A stretch of DNA of 56,509 bases from Pseudomonadota bacterium. GTDB lineage: Bacteria; Desulfobacterota; Desulfobacteria; Desulfobacterales; Desulfolunaceae. This document shows positions 33,020-41,942 of this stretch, one piece after another (within the stretch, counting starts at the first letter, position 1; each line of letters opens with the position of its first letter). The notes beneath the pieces were generated by a model. It was not told where the DNA came from and searched no databases. It saw nothing but the letters and a program-made list of their open reading frames with translations. Made by a program: the position numbers and the translations under genes. The stretch covers positions 1-56,509 of the forward strand of contig JAHIRD010000044.1 in assembly GCA_018818835.1 (NCBI GenBank), in the 5' to 3' direction.

Positions 33020-33935
33020 GACCATATCCTCTGGGCTCTCGGGGATTGGCATAGCAGAACAGGCAGTTATGGTAGCAGGGATGGAACCTGTAAGAACCGA
33101 TGTCCCTGGATAGGCCGCATCCGCATCCCTGGTTCTTCCGCTGCCCCCTATCTTGGGCCCGGGAGATCCCTTGCCCAAAGAGTTTGATCAGATCCTGGCT
33201 TGGGATGCATGCTGCCTTTGCAACGGTGCTGTTTTTAGGTAGATGCATGAGAATTTCTTTTTCGCAACACAGAAAAAGACGGATGCCCAGAGGCAATAAT
33301 AGGTTCTCCATGGAAAGAATCAGATTTATTTTCCGTTCACGGGGAATGTCGACCAAGGAAAAATCCGGACCCGTCCTGGCCAGGACTTTGGTGTACAGAT
33401 CCACAAAGCTGGTCACACAGCGGCCTATTCCCGCCCTGGCAGCGTGTTCAGCTATTTCCTGCACATCCGAAAGATTGTTTTGTTCACGTCCCTTATCCAC
33501 CTGGTAATGGCAAATGGGATCAAACCGCCAGGTGATGGCCTTGGAATCGAACCGGTCACACAGGAAGGTGAGCTGCTTGAGCCGCTGGGAAAGTTCGGGA
33601 ACGTGGGGTTCCAGGATGGGATGGTCCGAGTTGATGGTGAAATTGAAAAAAAGATGATAGCCCATACTGGTGAGCTTTTCACCGTAACCGCCTTGGATAA
33701 ATGGCCCGAAATTTTTTGACCAGAAAACCAGGGTGTGGGTGTTGTCGGGATTGACCGGGATGGTTAATAATGTGCGGGAGTATGGATTCTCAACCTCGAA
33801 AAAACCTCGGCTCAGGCTCTCCATGAACCAATCCATGTAAAATGCCGGAATATCTGTTCGGCGAGAAGCGGAAATAACCTGCTTGGTTCTGGATCCGGAG
33901 CCCGGCATGCAACCTGTTTCCTTATATTTAGTCAT
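33012..33935 (-). CDS. DUF1848 family protein with C-terminal Cys cluster, 307 aa
   Basis: VISASRRTDIPAFYMDWFMESLSRGFFEVENPYS and LVFWSKNFGPFI, FNFTINSDHPILEPHVP, ITWRFDPICHY are typical of DUF1848. The C terminus, GCGCGLSRDIGSYRFHPCYHNCLFCYANP, has six cysteines, including C-x3-C-x2-C as in radical-SAM iron-sulfur sites, but located at the C terminus; an [Fe-S] cluster is likely, function unknown. Start ATG 33935 overlaps the previous gene's stop as ATGACTAA, exactly as this gene overlaps dus; so it is strongly coupled to both. The longer frame to 34022 reads through the upstream gene. Confidence 0.85.
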   Translation of the reverse strand: MTKYKETGCMPGSGSRTKQVISASRRTDIPAFYMDWFMESLSRGFFEVENPYSRTLLTIPVNPDNTHTLVFWSKNFGPFIQGGYGEKLTSMGYHLFFNFTINSDHPILEPHVPELSQRLKQLTFLCDRFDSKAITWRFDPICHYQVDKGREQNNLSDVQEIAEHAARAGIGRCVTSFVDLYTKVLARTGPDFSLVDIPRERKINLILSMENLLLPLGIRLFLCCEKEILMHLPKNSTVAKAACIPSQDLIKLFGQGISRAQDRGQRKNQGCGCGLSRDIGSYRFHPCYHNCLFCYANPREPRGYGHD

Positions 33936-34272
33936 TCCGTTTTTTGAACGAAATGATTTTTCCAGGTGTATGGGATTCTGTGGCCTGTTTTTTCGGTTTT
34001 TTATCCTGCTTTTCATCCCCATCAGGCTCTGGGGGATCGTGGGGCCGAACCACTTTTTCCATGCGTACCCGGATGCCGTTCATGGTAAATTCAGAACCCT
34101 CTATGTAAATGCCCCTAAGGGTCCAGATAACAACCTGAACCGGGATCTGGAGCATCAGGAGCGTGACGTTGTACCAGTCTTTTTTTCTGTCGGCGGTGAT
34201 ATCTTCAATCCGGGCAAACCCCACGGGTTGGTCTTCAAAATAGATCAGGACGATATCGTTTTCAGATGCCAT
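33928..34272 (-). CDS. small conserved-looking protein, 114 aa, unknown
   Basis: SENDIVLIYFEDQPVGFARIEDITADRKKDWYNVTLLMLQIPVQVVIWTLRGIYIEGSEFTMNGIRVRMEKV is a strand-rich domain of about 75 residues; the rest is a charged Lys/Asp/Pro tail. No signal, no membrane segment. I do not recognise the family. AGGGGA lies before ATG 34272. It starts 6 bases after the acyltransferase stop and overlaps DUF1848 by 8 bases. Confidence 0.7.
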   Translation of the reverse strand: MASENDIVLIYFEDQPVGFARIEDITADRKKDWYNVTLLMLQIPVQVVIWTLRGIYIEGSEFTMNGIRVRMEKVVRPHDPPEPDGDEKQDKKPKKQATESHTPGKIISFKKRND

Positions 34273-34278
34273 GGTGTG

Positions 34279-35064
34279 TCAGTCCCCTTTCCTGGGGAAT
34301 AAAAGTGACCTTATCCAGCCTGTGATGGTATTGCCTTCAAGTTGAGCCCGGTCCAGGATATCAAAATCCCTTGCCAATTTCCCGGGATTAGCCAGCCAGT
34401 GTCCCCGTGTTTTCATGCCTTCGCTGGGGTCCAGATAACGGACGACTTTGGCCGGGTTGCCCACGGCGATGGCATTATCGGGAATGTCGGACACCACCAC
34501 GGAACCGGCACCGATGATGCTGTTTTTTCCGATGGTGACCCCTTTGCATACAATCACGCTGTCTCCGATCCAGACGTTTTCTTCCAATGTTATGGGGGCT
34601 GATTTTCCAACAGGTATGCTTCGGTCGTAGATATCGTGCCAGTCAGAATCCGTCAGGTAGGCCCCGCTTGCAATCATACAGCTATGGCCAATGGTAATCC
34701 GTTCGGCTGAGGCAATGCGAACGCCAGGACAAATCAGGCAGTAGTCCCCGATTTCGATACCCCTGATATCGTCACTGCCCGCCCAGACAGTCAAACGGAC
34801 CTTCCTGTCCGGCGAGGCGATGACCGTGTGGTACGAGCCCATGGATATGGGGCCTCCGAATAATTCCACGTGCCAGGGCTTCATGAAAACCCCCCCCCGC
34901 CCGAGGTTTTCGAACTGGGTTCCCAGGTATCGGTTGGCATAGAATTTTTGGAATTTCTGATAGGCTCTCTTGAAATAATAAGGACGATGGTCTTTTCTCA
35001 AAACGACATTCCTGTATACGTTAAAACGTAATGGCGGTGGATTTTTCCCATACACTGTGATCAA
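34279..35064 (-). CDS. hexapeptide-repeat acyltransferase, 261 aa
   Basis: Left-handed beta-helix protein of the LbH/XAT type: MGSYHTVIASPDRKVRLTVW, IEIGDYCLICPGVRIASAERITIGHSCMIASGAYLTDSDWHDIYDR, then IWIGDSVIVCKGVTIGKNSIIGAGSVVVSDIPDNAIAVGNPAKVVRYLD. The repeated [LIV]-G-x4 triplets build the helix and His of 'SDWHDIYD' is the likely catalytic residue. Substrate probably a sugar or cell-surface compound. The start is unclear: TTG 35064 or GTG 35055, both inside the 3' end of the upstream toroid gene, implying coupling. Confidence 0.82.
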   Translation of the reverse strand: MITVYGKNPPPLRFNVYRNVVLRKDHRPYYFKRAYQKFQKFYANRYLGTQFENLGRGGVFMKPWHVELFGGPISMGSYHTVIASPDRKVRLTVWAGSDDIRGIEIGDYCLICPGVRIASAERITIGHSCMIASGAYLTDSDWHDIYDRSIPVGKSAPITLEENVWIGDSVIVCKGVTIGKNSIIGAGSVVVSDIPDNAIAVGNPAKVVRYLDPSEGMKTRGHWLANPGKLARDFDILDRAQLEGNTITGWIRSLLFPRKGD

Positions 35065-36064
35065 ACATCCGGCTTGCGGGTGTCAGATCGAACAGTGCAT
35101 CGGCTGCCATGAGAACAACCCCGTTGGTCCAGGAAAGTTTGTCCTCGGGCCAGACCACCATGTCAGGGAAGGTGAAGCCACACCAGTAAGAACCGTCTTC
35201 GTATCGGCGGTCTTGGATCCATCCGAAAATAATCCGGGCAAGTTTGTCATTGCCCATGGCGGAAAGAGCTAAAACAAATTCGGAGGTTTCGGCGATGGTC
35301 ACCCAGGGTTCATCCGAAACACAGCGGATCCCCTGGCCTTCAACCACAAATTTTTTCCAATATTTATCGATGCGTTTCTGGGCTTCAACGCCGGTCAAGG
35401 CGCCGGATAAAATAGGATAAAACCAGTCCATGGAAAACCGGGACTTGCTGATGTTGAAGCAGTGGGGCCGCTTGGTGATGGATTCCCTGACCTTTAGAAG
35501 TGCTGTCTGCCAGTCCGGTCTTTTTTTATTGAGGATGTGAGCAATGGCAAGGGCACATTTGATGCTGAAAAAAACAGAACTGGTTCCGGTCATCAAGGCC
35601 ATGGGGTCCACCACCCCTTCGGGGCTTTTGGCCCAGTGGATTTCACCGCCAGGAGCCTGGAGGCTCAGTGCGAAATCGACGCCTTTGCGCACAGGTTCCC
35701 AAAGGCTTTCCAGGTAGTCCCGGTCCCCGGTAACAAGGAAATGGTGAAAGGCTCCCACGGCGATGTAGGAGCTCATGTTGGTGTCCCGTGTCTGATCATC
35801 GGGCTTGCCATTCACATAGGATGCATACCAGCTGCCATCGGTCAGTTGTTGTCCAACCAGCCAGTCAAAGGCCTTGCGGGCTTCCGGAATCCTGCCTCCG
35901 ATGGTCAAGCCCATGGTTGACTCCACATGGTCCCAGGGATCGGTTTTCTGGGAGGAGCACCAGGGGATCTCTCCCGAAGATTTCTGTGTTTTTACAATGG
36001 ATTCGATCACCGAGTCAAGGTTCAGGGCCGACGAACGTTTTTTTTCTGGCTGGTTAAAATACAT
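35021..36064 (-). CDS. alpha/alpha-toroid (prenyltransferase/squalene-cyclase-like) protein, 347 aa
   Basis: Repeating helical pairs with Trp/Gly-rich turns: IPWCSSQKTDPWDHVESTMGLTIGG, AFDWLVGQQLTDGSWYASYVNGKPDD, VDFALSLQAPGGEIHWA, GWIQDRRYEDGSYWCGFTFPDMVVWPEDKLSWTNGVVLMAADAL. The 'L...Q..DGSW' motif is that of terpenoid cyclase / prenyltransferase and six-hairpin glycosidase folds. A catalytic DxDD motif is not seen, so activity is uncertain. No signal peptide. It opens the five-gene operon; a glycan or cell-surface role is suggested by the acyltransferase next to it. Confidence 0.7.
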   Translation of the reverse strand: MYFNQPEKKRSSALNLDSVIESIVKTQKSSGEIPWCSSQKTDPWDHVESTMGLTIGGRIPEARKAFDWLVGQQLTDGSWYASYVNGKPDDQTRDTNMSSYIAVGAFHHFLVTGDRDYLESLWEPVRKGVDFALSLQAPGGEIHWAKSPEGVVDPMALMTGTSSVFFSIKCALAIAHILNKKRPDWQTALLKVRESITKRPHCFNISKSRFSMDWFYPILSGALTGVEAQKRIDKYWKKFVVEGQGIRCVSDEPWVTIAETSEFVLALSAMGNDKLARIIFGWIQDRRYEDGSYWCGFTFPDMVVWPEDKLSWTNGVVLMAADALFDLTPASRMFDHSVWEKSTAITF

Positions 36065-36631
36065 GAATTCATCCTCATATTATCTGTAGATCGTCCGCAA
36101 TCCTGAGATCTGTCTGCTCAGGGAAACCGGAAGTCTTAATCGCATCACATCAAAAACGTTGAGCTTTAATAATGATCAATTACCGAAACCATGACTAAAG
36201 AATCGAATTCAGGCATATAGCAGAAAGATTGGTGTTTTTCAAGATGATTCAGTATCTTGCTGAAGAAATCAGCGTGGGTCATATAGAAAAATCCCGGGAT
36301 GAGAGGCTTTAAGGTGGGCGCCCCCGCGCGTTTACGGATTACATTTTCCTGGAAAGGGATCGTGACAAAGGCAGATATGCCTTAGTTAGTACGTGTGTCA
36401 GTCGTTTACTGCAGTGAATGGCTATTCAGTTTTGGGGCCCATGTTTTTGGAAACCCGGTTGTATATTTTTAGCGGAAGTATAAAAAAAACCTTTGGTTTA
36501 AACATGAATATCCTTCATTTTCATCCGGAACCCTCACGTGTCGGGACGAAAGAAATGAATTAGGCATGCTCAAGGCCACTCACTCTACGGCCGTGTAAAT
36601 CAAGAGAATCACTAAAATAAGGCCTTTAGAG

Positions 36632-36654
36632 ATTCATACCGATCAGGTATGAAT
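36632..36654. promoter_or_regulatory. perfect 9-bp inverted repeat, possible operator
   Basis: ATTCATACC-gatca-GGTATGAAT, 23 bases. It lies 43 bases upstream of the -35 of the fad promoter candidate, so it could be an upstream activator or repressor site. Confidence 0.45.
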
Positions 36655-36696
36655 TATGCCGCACCCAAAGCCGTGAAGACAGCAAAGGATTTTTAC

Positions 36697-36726
36697 TTGA
36701 CACATCAGAGCGAGTTTTGGTATTGA
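36697..36726 (+). promoter_or_regulatory. candidate promoter of fadBA
   Basis: TTGACA (36697-36702), 18-base spacer, TATTGA (36721-36726). It gives a leader of about 85 bases, overlapping the operator candidate at 36748. Confidence 0.45.
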
Positions 36727-36747
36727 GAAGATTGCATTAATTTAGAT

Positions 36748-36761
36748 TGAACGATCATTCA
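36748..36761. promoter_or_regulatory. TetR-type fatty-acid operator candidate
   Basis: TGAACGATCATTCA is an almost perfect palindrome just after the predicted transcription start. It resembles TGAATGA-N-TCATTCA sites bound by TetR-family FadR regulators of beta-oxidation (established in Bacillus). Position and sequence fit repression relieved by acyl-CoA; the regulator itself is not in the window. Confidence 0.45.
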
Positions 36762-36817
36762 TATCGGTCATTTTACATAGTTAGATCATTGTAATTTTTT
36801 ATACACAGGAGGGAATT

Positions 36818-39235
36818 ATGAGTAGAAAGATCAGTAAAGCTGCAGTTATCGGTTCCGGGATCATGGGTGGCGGTATTGCTGCTCTCCTTGCCGCTGCTGG
36901 AGTCAAGGTATTGCTGCTGGACATCGTACCGTTCAATTTGACAGACGAAGAGAAAAAAGATCCTGAAGCACGCAATAGAATGGTGAAAGCCGGTTTTGAC
37001 GCGGCTTTGAAATCACAACCCGCTCTTTTTTACACAAAAAAGCATGCGGCTCTCGTGAGCACAGGTAACCTGGACGATGACTTCGACAAACTGGCCGATT
37101 GCGACTGGATCTGCGAAGTTGTTGTTGAAAATCTGAAAATCAAACAAGATCTTTTCAAACGCATTGATGGCGTCCGTAAAAAAGGTTCCATCATTTCTTC
37201 AAACACATCAGGTATTCCCTTGGCAAAAATGTCCGAAGGTCTTTCTGATGACTTGAAAAAACATTTCCTTGGAACCCATTTCTTCAATCCGGTTCGCTGG
37301 ATGCACCTTCTCGAACTTATTCCCGGTGCAGAAACATCACAGGAAGTTCTCGATTTCATGGAACGTTTTGGAGAAGTGAATCTGGGTAAAGGTATTGTAT
37401 GGGCAAAAGACACACCCAACTTTATCGGAAACAGAATCGGTATCCAGGGTATGGGTAAAGTTATGCAGGCCCTTTCCACTGCAGACGGAATTACCGTATC
37501 TGACGTGGATGCACTTTTCGGCCCGGCTGTGGGCCGTCCGAAAACTGCTATTTTCGGTACATCGGATCTTGTTGGTCTGGACACCATGGCCCATGTTGCC
37601 CAGAACTCATTCGATATGTGCCCGAATGATGAAATGAAAGACACCCTGGTTCTTCCTGATTTTGTCAAGAAGCTTGTTGCCGATAAAAAACTTGGTAACA
37701 AATCCGGTGCAGGTTTCTACAAAAAAGAAAAAACACCCGAAGGAAAACGTCTGAAACTTCAGATCGATCCCAAAACCGGCGAATACGTTGAAGCCAACAA
37801 AGCCTCTTTTCCCTGCTTGGACGCTGCTAAAAAATGCACCACCACCGCCGACAAAATGAAGGCTGTTCTTTATGGTGAAGATGCAGGCGCAAAATTTGCC
37901 TGGGATTGTGCTTCCAATGGTTTTATCTATGCTGCCAACCGGATTCCTGAAATTTCTGAGACCGTTGTTGAAATCGACAACGCCATGAAATGGGGTTACG
38001 GTCTTGAAATGGGACCCTTTGAATCCTGGGATGCCATCGGTGTGAAAGAGTCTGTTGCTAAAATGGAAAAAGACGGCCTTGCGGTTCCTGCAAACGTGAA
38101 AAAAATGCTGGCAGCCGGCAATGAGTCTTTCTATAAGATTGAAAAAGGTGTTCAGTATTTCTTTGATTTTGCTTCAGGTTCATACCTGAAAGTGAAACTC
38201 AACAAGAGCGCCCTTTCTCTGGCTGCGTGCAAAGCCGACAACAAAGTGGTTAAAACCTGTCCTTCCGTATCTCTGATTGATATCGGCGACGGCATTTTCT
38301 GCGTTGAATTCACCACAAAGATGAATGCCCTTAACCGTGAAATCATCGAATTCATGGGTGAAGCAAAAGATTATGTCATGGCAAACGGTGCAGGTCTTGT
38401 CATCGGTAACCAGGCCGGTGGTATGCCTGGTGCGTTCTCAGCCGGTGCTGATCTTTCCTATGTCCTGAAGCTTTGCAAAGACAAAAACTACGCAGAAATG
38501 GACGAATTCCTGAAAAAAGCCCAGTTCGGTCTTCAGGAACTCCGTTATTCATCCCTTCCCGTTGTGGCCGCTCCTTACGGAATGACCCTGGGCGGCGGTT
38601 GCGAAGTCTGTCTTGGTGCTGCTGATAAAATCGTTGCAACCGGCGACACCATGATGGGCCTTGTTGAAATCGGCGTGGGTCTTCTTCCTGCAGGCGGTGG
38701 TTGTATGAACCTCTGGAAGAAATTTGTAAGATCCCTGCCCGCAGGCGTCGAAAAAGACACGGATCTTGCCAAGCTCTTCGTACCTGTTTTCCTTAACATC
38801 GCCATGGCCAAATTCTCCATGTCCGGTCCGGGTGCCATTGAAAACGGTCACATGAGCGCTCTTGCAGATCGCATTATTCTTAACCGCGACCTTCAGCTCG
38901 GCGAAGCGAAAAAAGAAGTTCTTGCCATGCTTGACGCAGGGTATGCGCCTCCCATGAAAAAACCCCTCACTGTGATGGGCCAAGGTGGTCAGGGTATGAT
39001 CAATGCCGAGATTTACAATATGGAGTGCGGTGGATTCGTCAGTGAATATGACGCGATTCTTGCAAAACGTATCGCTTACGTTATTAGCGGTGGTCAGGTT
39101 AAAGAAGGAAGCCAGGTTGAAGAAGAAACCATTCTTGCGCTGGAAAGAGAAGCGTTTATCGATTTTACAAAAAATGAGAAAACGATCGCTCGAATTGAAG
39201 CCATGTTGACGACCGGTAAACCGCTTCGCAACTAG
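36818..39235 (+). CDS. 3-hydroxyacyl-CoA dehydrogenase / enoyl-CoA hydratase, 805 aa
   Basis: Bifunctional beta-oxidation enzyme. The dehydrogenase comes first: AVIGSGIMGGGIAALLAAAGVKVLLLDIVPF binds NAD, FLGTHFFNPVRWMHLLELIPG holds the catalytic His, and a second 3HCDH-C domain follows (FIYAANRIPEISETVVEIDNAMKWGYGLEMGPFESWDAIGV). The C-terminal third is an enoyl-CoA hydratase: AFSAGADLSYVL (oxyanion hole), GGGCEVCLGAADKIVATGDTMMGLVEIGVGLLPAGGG with both catalytic Glu. The order, dehydrogenase before hydratase, is that of FadN-type proteins, opposite to E. coli FadB. AGGAGG precedes the ATG. It is followed by the thiolase gene; together they degrade acyl-CoA to acetyl-CoA. Confidence 0.95.
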   Translation: MSRKISKAAVIGSGIMGGGIAALLAAAGVKVLLLDIVPFNLTDEEKKDPEARNRMVKAGFDAALKSQPALFYTKKHAALVSTGNLDDDFDKLADCDWICEVVVENLKIKQDLFKRIDGVRKKGSIISSNTSGIPLAKMSEGLSDDLKKHFLGTHFFNPVRWMHLLELIPGAETSQEVLDFMERFGEVNLGKGIVWAKDTPNFIGNRIGIQGMGKVMQALSTADGITVSDVDALFGPAVGRPKTAIFGTSDLVGLDTMAHVAQNSFDMCPNDEMKDTLVLPDFVKKLVADKKLGNKSGAGFYKKEKTPEGKRLKLQIDPKTGEYVEANKASFPCLDAAKKCTTTADKMKAVLYGEDAGAKFAWDCASNGFIYAANRIPEISETVVEIDNAMKWGYGLEMGPFESWDAIGVKESVAKMEKDGLAVPANVKKMLAAGNESFYKIEKGVQYFFDFASGSYLKVKLNKSALSLAACKADNKVVKTCPSVSLIDIGDGIFCVEFTTKMNALNREIIEFMGEAKDYVMANGAGLVIGNQAGGMPGAFSAGADLSYVLKLCKDKNYAEMDEFLKKAQFGLQELRYSSLPVVAAPYGMTLGGGCEVCLGAADKIVATGDTMMGLVEIGVGLLPAGGGCMNLWKKFVRSLPAGVEKDTDLAKLFVPVFLNIAMAKFSMSGPGAIENGHMSALADRIILNRDLQLGEAKKEVLAMLDAGYAPPMKKPLTVMGQGGQGMINAEIYNMECGGFVSEYDAILAKRIAYVISGGQVKEGSQVEEETILALEREAFIDFTKNEKTIARIEAMLTTGKPLRN

Positions 39236-39278
39236 TACCGGTTTATGAACATAGATTTTTTTTTTGGAGGATACAACT

Positions 39279-40451
39279 ATGAGAGAAGCATTTATTGTTG
39301 AGTCAGTCAGAACACCAGGCTGTAAGAATAAAAGAGGTAAATTTAAAGATACACGTCCGGAAGACCTTCTGTCTTTCATTCTCAAATCATGTGTTGACAA
39401 AGCCGGCATTGACGCCGCAGAAATCGACGATGTAATGGTGGGGTGTGCTTTCCCCGAAGCAGAGCAGGGCATTAACATCGGCCGTATTGCATCTAAAATG
39501 GCCGGTTTTCCGGATTCAGTATGCGGTGCTACGGTTAACCGTTTCTGCTCATCCGGTATCGAAGCCATTGCCCTTGCATCCCTTCGTGTTCAGGCAGGCT
39601 GGTCCGAAGTGACTATGGGTGCTGGTATTGAATCCATGACCTTCGTCCCCATGGGAGGTAACAAACCCAGACCTCACCCTGAATTTTCTGCAGAAGATCC
39701 TACGGCTTACATTTCCATGGGTATCACGGCTGAAAACGTGGCATCACGTTACAACATCACCCGCCAGGAATGCGATGAATTTGCTGCAAAATCAAACGAA
39801 AAAGCAGATTTTGCCCAGAAAAACGGTTACTTTACTGAAATCGTTCCCACTCCGGCCGTTAAATTCGTGGTTCAGGCTGACGGAACATACAAGAAAGAAA
39901 CCTTCATCGTGAGCGAAGACGACGGTGTGCGTCCGGGTACAACTGCTGAAGGAATCGCAAAACTGAGATCTCCCTTCAAAGCAGGTGGAATTGCAACAGC
40001 TGCCAACAGCTCACAGACCACTGACGGCGCTGCAGCCACTCTTGTTGCAAGCAAAGAAGCATGCGATAGATTGGGCCTCAAACCCATCGCTAAAATTTTG
40101 GCCTACGCCGTTGCCGGATGCAAATCCGACGAAATGGGTGTTGGTCCTAAATACGCGATTCCAAAAGCTTTGAAAATTGCCGGCCTCAAAGTTGAAGACA
40201 TCGACGCTTTCGAACTGAATGAAGCCTTTGCTACCCAGGCCATTCATTGTGTCAGAGAGTTGGGCATCGACATTAACAAAGTGAACCTGAACGGTGGCGC
40301 CATTGCTCTTGGACATCCTCTGGGATGTACCGGTGCAAAACTCACCGCAACCCTTCTGGGTGTTCTCAAGAGAACTGGCGGGAAATACGGTGTCGTCTCC
40401 ATGTGTATCGGTGGCGGCATGGGTGCAGCAGCTATCTTCGAAATGGTATAA
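39279..40451 (+). CDS. fadA: acetyl-CoA acyltransferase (thiolase), 390 aa
   Basis: Splits 3-ketoacyl-CoA into acetyl-CoA and a shortened acyl-CoA. VNRFCSSGIEAIALASLRVQAG carries the nucleophilic Cys near residue 90, ELNEAFATQAIHCVRELGI the Glu/Asn motif, NLNGGAIALGHPLGCTGAK the His, and SMCIGGGMGAAAIFE the second Cys. Length and motif order are normal. ATG 39279 follows GGAGG at 8 bases, 43 bases after the dehydrogenase stop, so the two are co-transcribed; a strong terminator ends the operon. Confidence 0.95.
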   Translation: MREAFIVESVRTPGCKNKRGKFKDTRPEDLLSFILKSCVDKAGIDAAEIDDVMVGCAFPEAEQGINIGRIASKMAGFPDSVCGATVNRFCSSGIEAIALASLRVQAGWSEVTMGAGIESMTFVPMGGNKPRPHPEFSAEDPTAYISMGITAENVASRYNITRQECDEFAAKSNEKADFAQKNGYFTEIVPTPAVKFVVQADGTYKKETFIVSEDDGVRPGTTAEGIAKLRSPFKAGGIATAANSSQTTDGAAATLVASKEACDRLGLKPIAKILAYAVAGCKSDEMGVGPKYAIPKALKIAGLKVEDIDAFELNEAFATQAIHCVRELGIDINKVNLNGGAIALGHPLGCTGAKLTATLLGVLKRTGGKYGVVSMCIGGGMGAAAIFEMV

Positions 40452-40476
40452 TTCTATCTCGTAAAATAGTGTTTTA

Positions 40477-40509
40477 AAAAAAAGGCTGCCGCTTCGGCAG
40501 CCTTTTTTT
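40477..40509 (+). terminator. intrinsic terminator of fadBA
   Basis: GGCTGCCG-ctt-CGGCAGCC (40484-40502) between an A-run and TTTTTTT, 25 bases after the thiolase stop. Confidence 0.95.
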
Positions 40510-40634
40510 ATGGATTATGCGTCTTGCCTTGGGTATACTTAATAAGATATACACCAAATGAAAAAATTGAGCATGGTGATTCGGGTCAGTGAGGCCATGC
40601 AGGCACAAAAATAAAAATTCCATGGGATTACAGC

Positions 40635-41942
40635 ATGAATATTGTGACATACCCTTCCATAGAGGCAAAAGAAAAACTAAAAAAAATCGTTGATCGGGGC
40701 TTGGGATATTCTGAAGAAGAGTATGAAAGGGTGGTTGCCATCATCAATGATATCAAGGATAACGGTGACAAGGCCTTGATGGAGTACACCCGACGGTTTG
40801 ATGCCCCTGGCCTGGGTCAGGATCAGTTGAAAGTGACGGACAAGGAATTTGAGGATGCCGAAAAAATGGTGTCGGCTGAATTTCTTACAGCATTGGACCG
40901 GGCCGTGACCCAGATTGGATCTTTTCATAAAAAACAGCTTCGAAAATCATGGATTGATACGGATAGGGACGGGGTGGTTCTGGGACAGCTGGTGACCCCC
41001 GTGGATGCAGCCGGTGTCTATGCTCCTGGAGCCAAAGGGGGGAAAACCCCCCTGGTGTCTTCGGTTCTGATGGGCGGGATTCCTGCAAAAATTGCCGGTG
41101 TCCGTCATATTTCCCTGATGACACCACCCACCGAAAAGGGGGCCATCAATCCCCATCTTCTGGTGGCGGCGCGCAAGGTTGGTATTGATCATGTTTATAA
41201 GGCCGGTAGTGCCTGGGCCATTGCAGCCCTGACTTATGGAACGGAAACCGTACAAAAAGTGAATGTGATTGTGGGGCCAGGCAACATGTATGTGACTCTG
41301 GCCAAGAAGATTGTGTCCGGCACCGTCGGCATTGATATGATCGCGGGCCCCAGTGAAATCCTTGTGATTGCCGATGACAAAGCCAACCCGGCCCACGCGG
41401 CTGCGGATATGATTTCCCAGGCTGAACATGACACGGTTGCGTCAGCGGTTCTCCTGACCACATCCTTAACGCTTGCGGAACAGGTGGTAACGGAACTTGA
41501 ACGGCAACTGGAAACATTGCCAAGGCGTGACATCGCCCGGGAGTCCCTGGAACATTTCGGGGCCATCATGGTGGTTCCGGATATTGATACGGCCCTGGGG
41601 ATTGCCAATGAGATCGCAACGGAACATCTGGAACTTCTGGTTGAAAACCCCTTTGAGTACATCGGTAAGATCCGGAATGCCGGAGCTGTTTTCCTGGGTC
41701 CCAATACACCGGAACCCATCGGGGATTATCTGGCCGGACCAAACCATGTTCTGCCCACGGCAGGAACGGCTCGATTCTCATCCGCCCTTTCCGTGGATAA
41801 TTTTATAAAGAAAACAAGCCTGATCAGCTATTCAAAGAAAGCATTTGACATGGAAGCAAAGGATATCATCACCCTGGCTGAGATCGAAGGCCTCCATGGC
41901 CATGCGAACGCCATAAAGCTCCGATTGTCCCATCAAGAGTGA
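40635..41942 (+). CDS. hisD: histidinol dehydrogenase, 435 aa
   Basis: Catalyses the last two oxidations of histidine synthesis, histidinol to histidine, with zinc and NAD. Seen are PVDAAGVYAPGAKGGKTPLVSSVLMGGIPAKIAGV, NVIVGPGNMYVTLAKKIVSGTVGIDMIAGPSEILVIAD, DMISQAEHDTVASAVLLTTS (zinc-binding Gln/His) and NATEHLEL-like IATEHLELLVENP, GPNHVLPTAGTARFSSALSVDNFIK. Full length. Separated from hisI-hisG by 12 kb, so the his pathway is dispersed. The ribosome site is weak (GGGATTACAGC). Directly after the stop begins a MITE-like repeat. Confidence 0.97.
   Translation: MNIVTYPSIEAKEKLKKIVDRGLGYSEEEYERVVAIINDIKDNGDKALMEYTRRFDAPGLGQDQLKVTDKEFEDAEKMVSAEFLTALDRAVTQIGSFHKKQLRKSWIDTDRDGVVLGQLVTPVDAAGVYAPGAKGGKTPLVSSVLMGGIPAKIAGVRHISLMTPPTEKGAINPHLLVAARKVGIDHVYKAGSAWAIAALTYGTETVQKVNVIVGPGNMYVTLAKKIVSGTVGIDMIAGPSEILVIADDKANPAHAAADMISQAEHDTVASAVLLTTSLTLAEQVVTELERQLETLPRRDIARESLEHFGAIMVVPDIDTALGIANEIATEHLELLVENPFEYIGKIRNAGAVFLGPNTPEPIGDYLAGPNHVLPTAGTARFSSALSVDNFIKKTSLISYSKKAFDMEAKDIITLAEIEGLHGHANAIKLRLSHQE

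Larger units (their letters stand above)
36065..36817. other. 750-bp leader / intergenic region upstream of fadB
   Basis: No ORF, tRNA or known riboswitch recognised. It contains the palindromes and promoter listed separately, all in its last 200 bases. The first 550 bases show only a GC-rich GGTGGGCGCCCCC inverted stretch near 36315 and AT-rich filler. Confidence 0.5.

Noticed and set aside
38549-39568. 339-codon minus-strand frame opposite fadB/fadA
   Set aside because: Antisense shadow caused by codon bias of the highly biased fad genes; the sense strand is unambiguous.
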